DNA of 64,000 bases from Phoenix dactylifera (Eukaryota; Streptophyta; Magnoliopsida; Arecales; Arecaceae): the NCBI RefSeq assembly GCF_009389715.1, contig NC_052400.1, positions 2,170,001 through 2,234,000 of the forward strand, read 5' to 3'. The position numbers and the translations under genes were made by a program. Under the pieces are notes generated by a model that had not been told where the DNA came from, did no database searches, and saw only the letters and a list, made by a program, of their open reading frames with translations. This document shows, one piece after another, positions 63,666 through 64,000 of this stretch. How positions within the stretch are numbered: position 1 is the first letter of the stretch; every line of letters starts with the position of its first letter.

Positions 63666-64000
63666 AATATTATTACTATTATTAGTATTCTTACTATTAT
63701 TACTATTATTAGTATTATTACTAGTATTAGTATTAATACTATTATAGTATTATTACTATTTTTAGTACTATTGCTATTATTGGTATTATTACTATTATTC
63801 ATATTTGTTAGTACTACTACGAATTTTAGTATTATTAGTATCACTATTTTGGTATTATTACTATTATTGCAACTTCTAGTATTATTACTATTTTTAGTAT
63901 TATTACTATTATAAGTATAATTACTATTATTAGTACTAATGCTATTATTAGTACTATTACTGTTATTAGTACTAATGCTATTATGAGTACTATTACTATT
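63666..64000. repeat. trinucleotide-based array (ATT/ACT), running off the window
   Basis: Imperfect repeat built of ATT, ACT and AGT triplets such as TATTATTACTATTATTAGTA. It fills at least 335 bp to the right edge. It is still within the ARA1 intron if the missing first exon lies further right. Confidence 0.9.

Noticed and set aside
63338..63844. 168-codon minus-strand frame, nearly all Ile, Tyr and Val
   Set aside because: It is a translation of TA and ATT simple repeats with no start context or domain.

Overview
This is nuclear DNA from a flowering plant. It holds four multi-exon genes with GT-AG introns, long AT-rich introns full of microsatellites and small transposons, and no bacterial or organellar gene arrangement. 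The C-terminal end of the auxin response factor and the general gene style look monocot-like, and I lean towards a palm. That last step is inference from memory and was not tested.

Layout: (1) Positions 1-1034 hold an old AT-rich inverted-repeat element and then a short promoter with a telo-box. (2) Positions 1035-9600 (+) encode the 20S proteasome beta-1 subunit (PBA1 type), 8 coding exons and 233 residues; intron 2 carries a complete solo LTR with a 5-bp target duplication. (3) Positions 12313-19348 (+) encode an AIG2-like/gamma-glutamylcyclotransferase-fold protein, 5 exons and 178 residues. (4) Positions 20312-29795 (-) encode an ARF7/ARF19-type, Q-rich auxin response factor, 14 coding exons and 1129 residues. 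It converges on the AIG2-like gene and has a long GC-rich leader with one uORF. (5) About 30.3-46.5 kb has no recognisable conserved gene. It is a patchwork of small transposons and decayed sequence: a Harbinger/Tourist-like MITE, a Mutator-like MITE with a 9-bp target duplication, an intact 430-bp TRIM retrotransposon, retroelement remnants and long microsatellites. (6) Positions 46510-61701 (-) carry 24 coding exons of an L-arabinokinase (ARA1 type) with a glycosyltransferase-like half and a GHMP kinase half. Its first exon or exons, about 150 residues, lie beyond the right edge. (7) Positions 61.7-64.0 kb are the 5'-ward intron of that gene, filled by a second inverted-repeat element and AT-rich or trinucleotide arrays.

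I rebuilt the exons by hand from splice sites and reading phase. The three complete genes each sum to a multiple of three (702, 537 and 3390 nt), and the arabinokinase keeps phase through all 24 exons. The four genes do unrelated jobs (protein turnover, an uncharacterised cyclotransferase-fold protein, auxin transcription, arabinose salvage) and form no functional cluster. I found no RNA genes, no CRISPR array and no clear new biological system. The most notable material is the set of small mobile elements whose ends and target duplications can be read directly.
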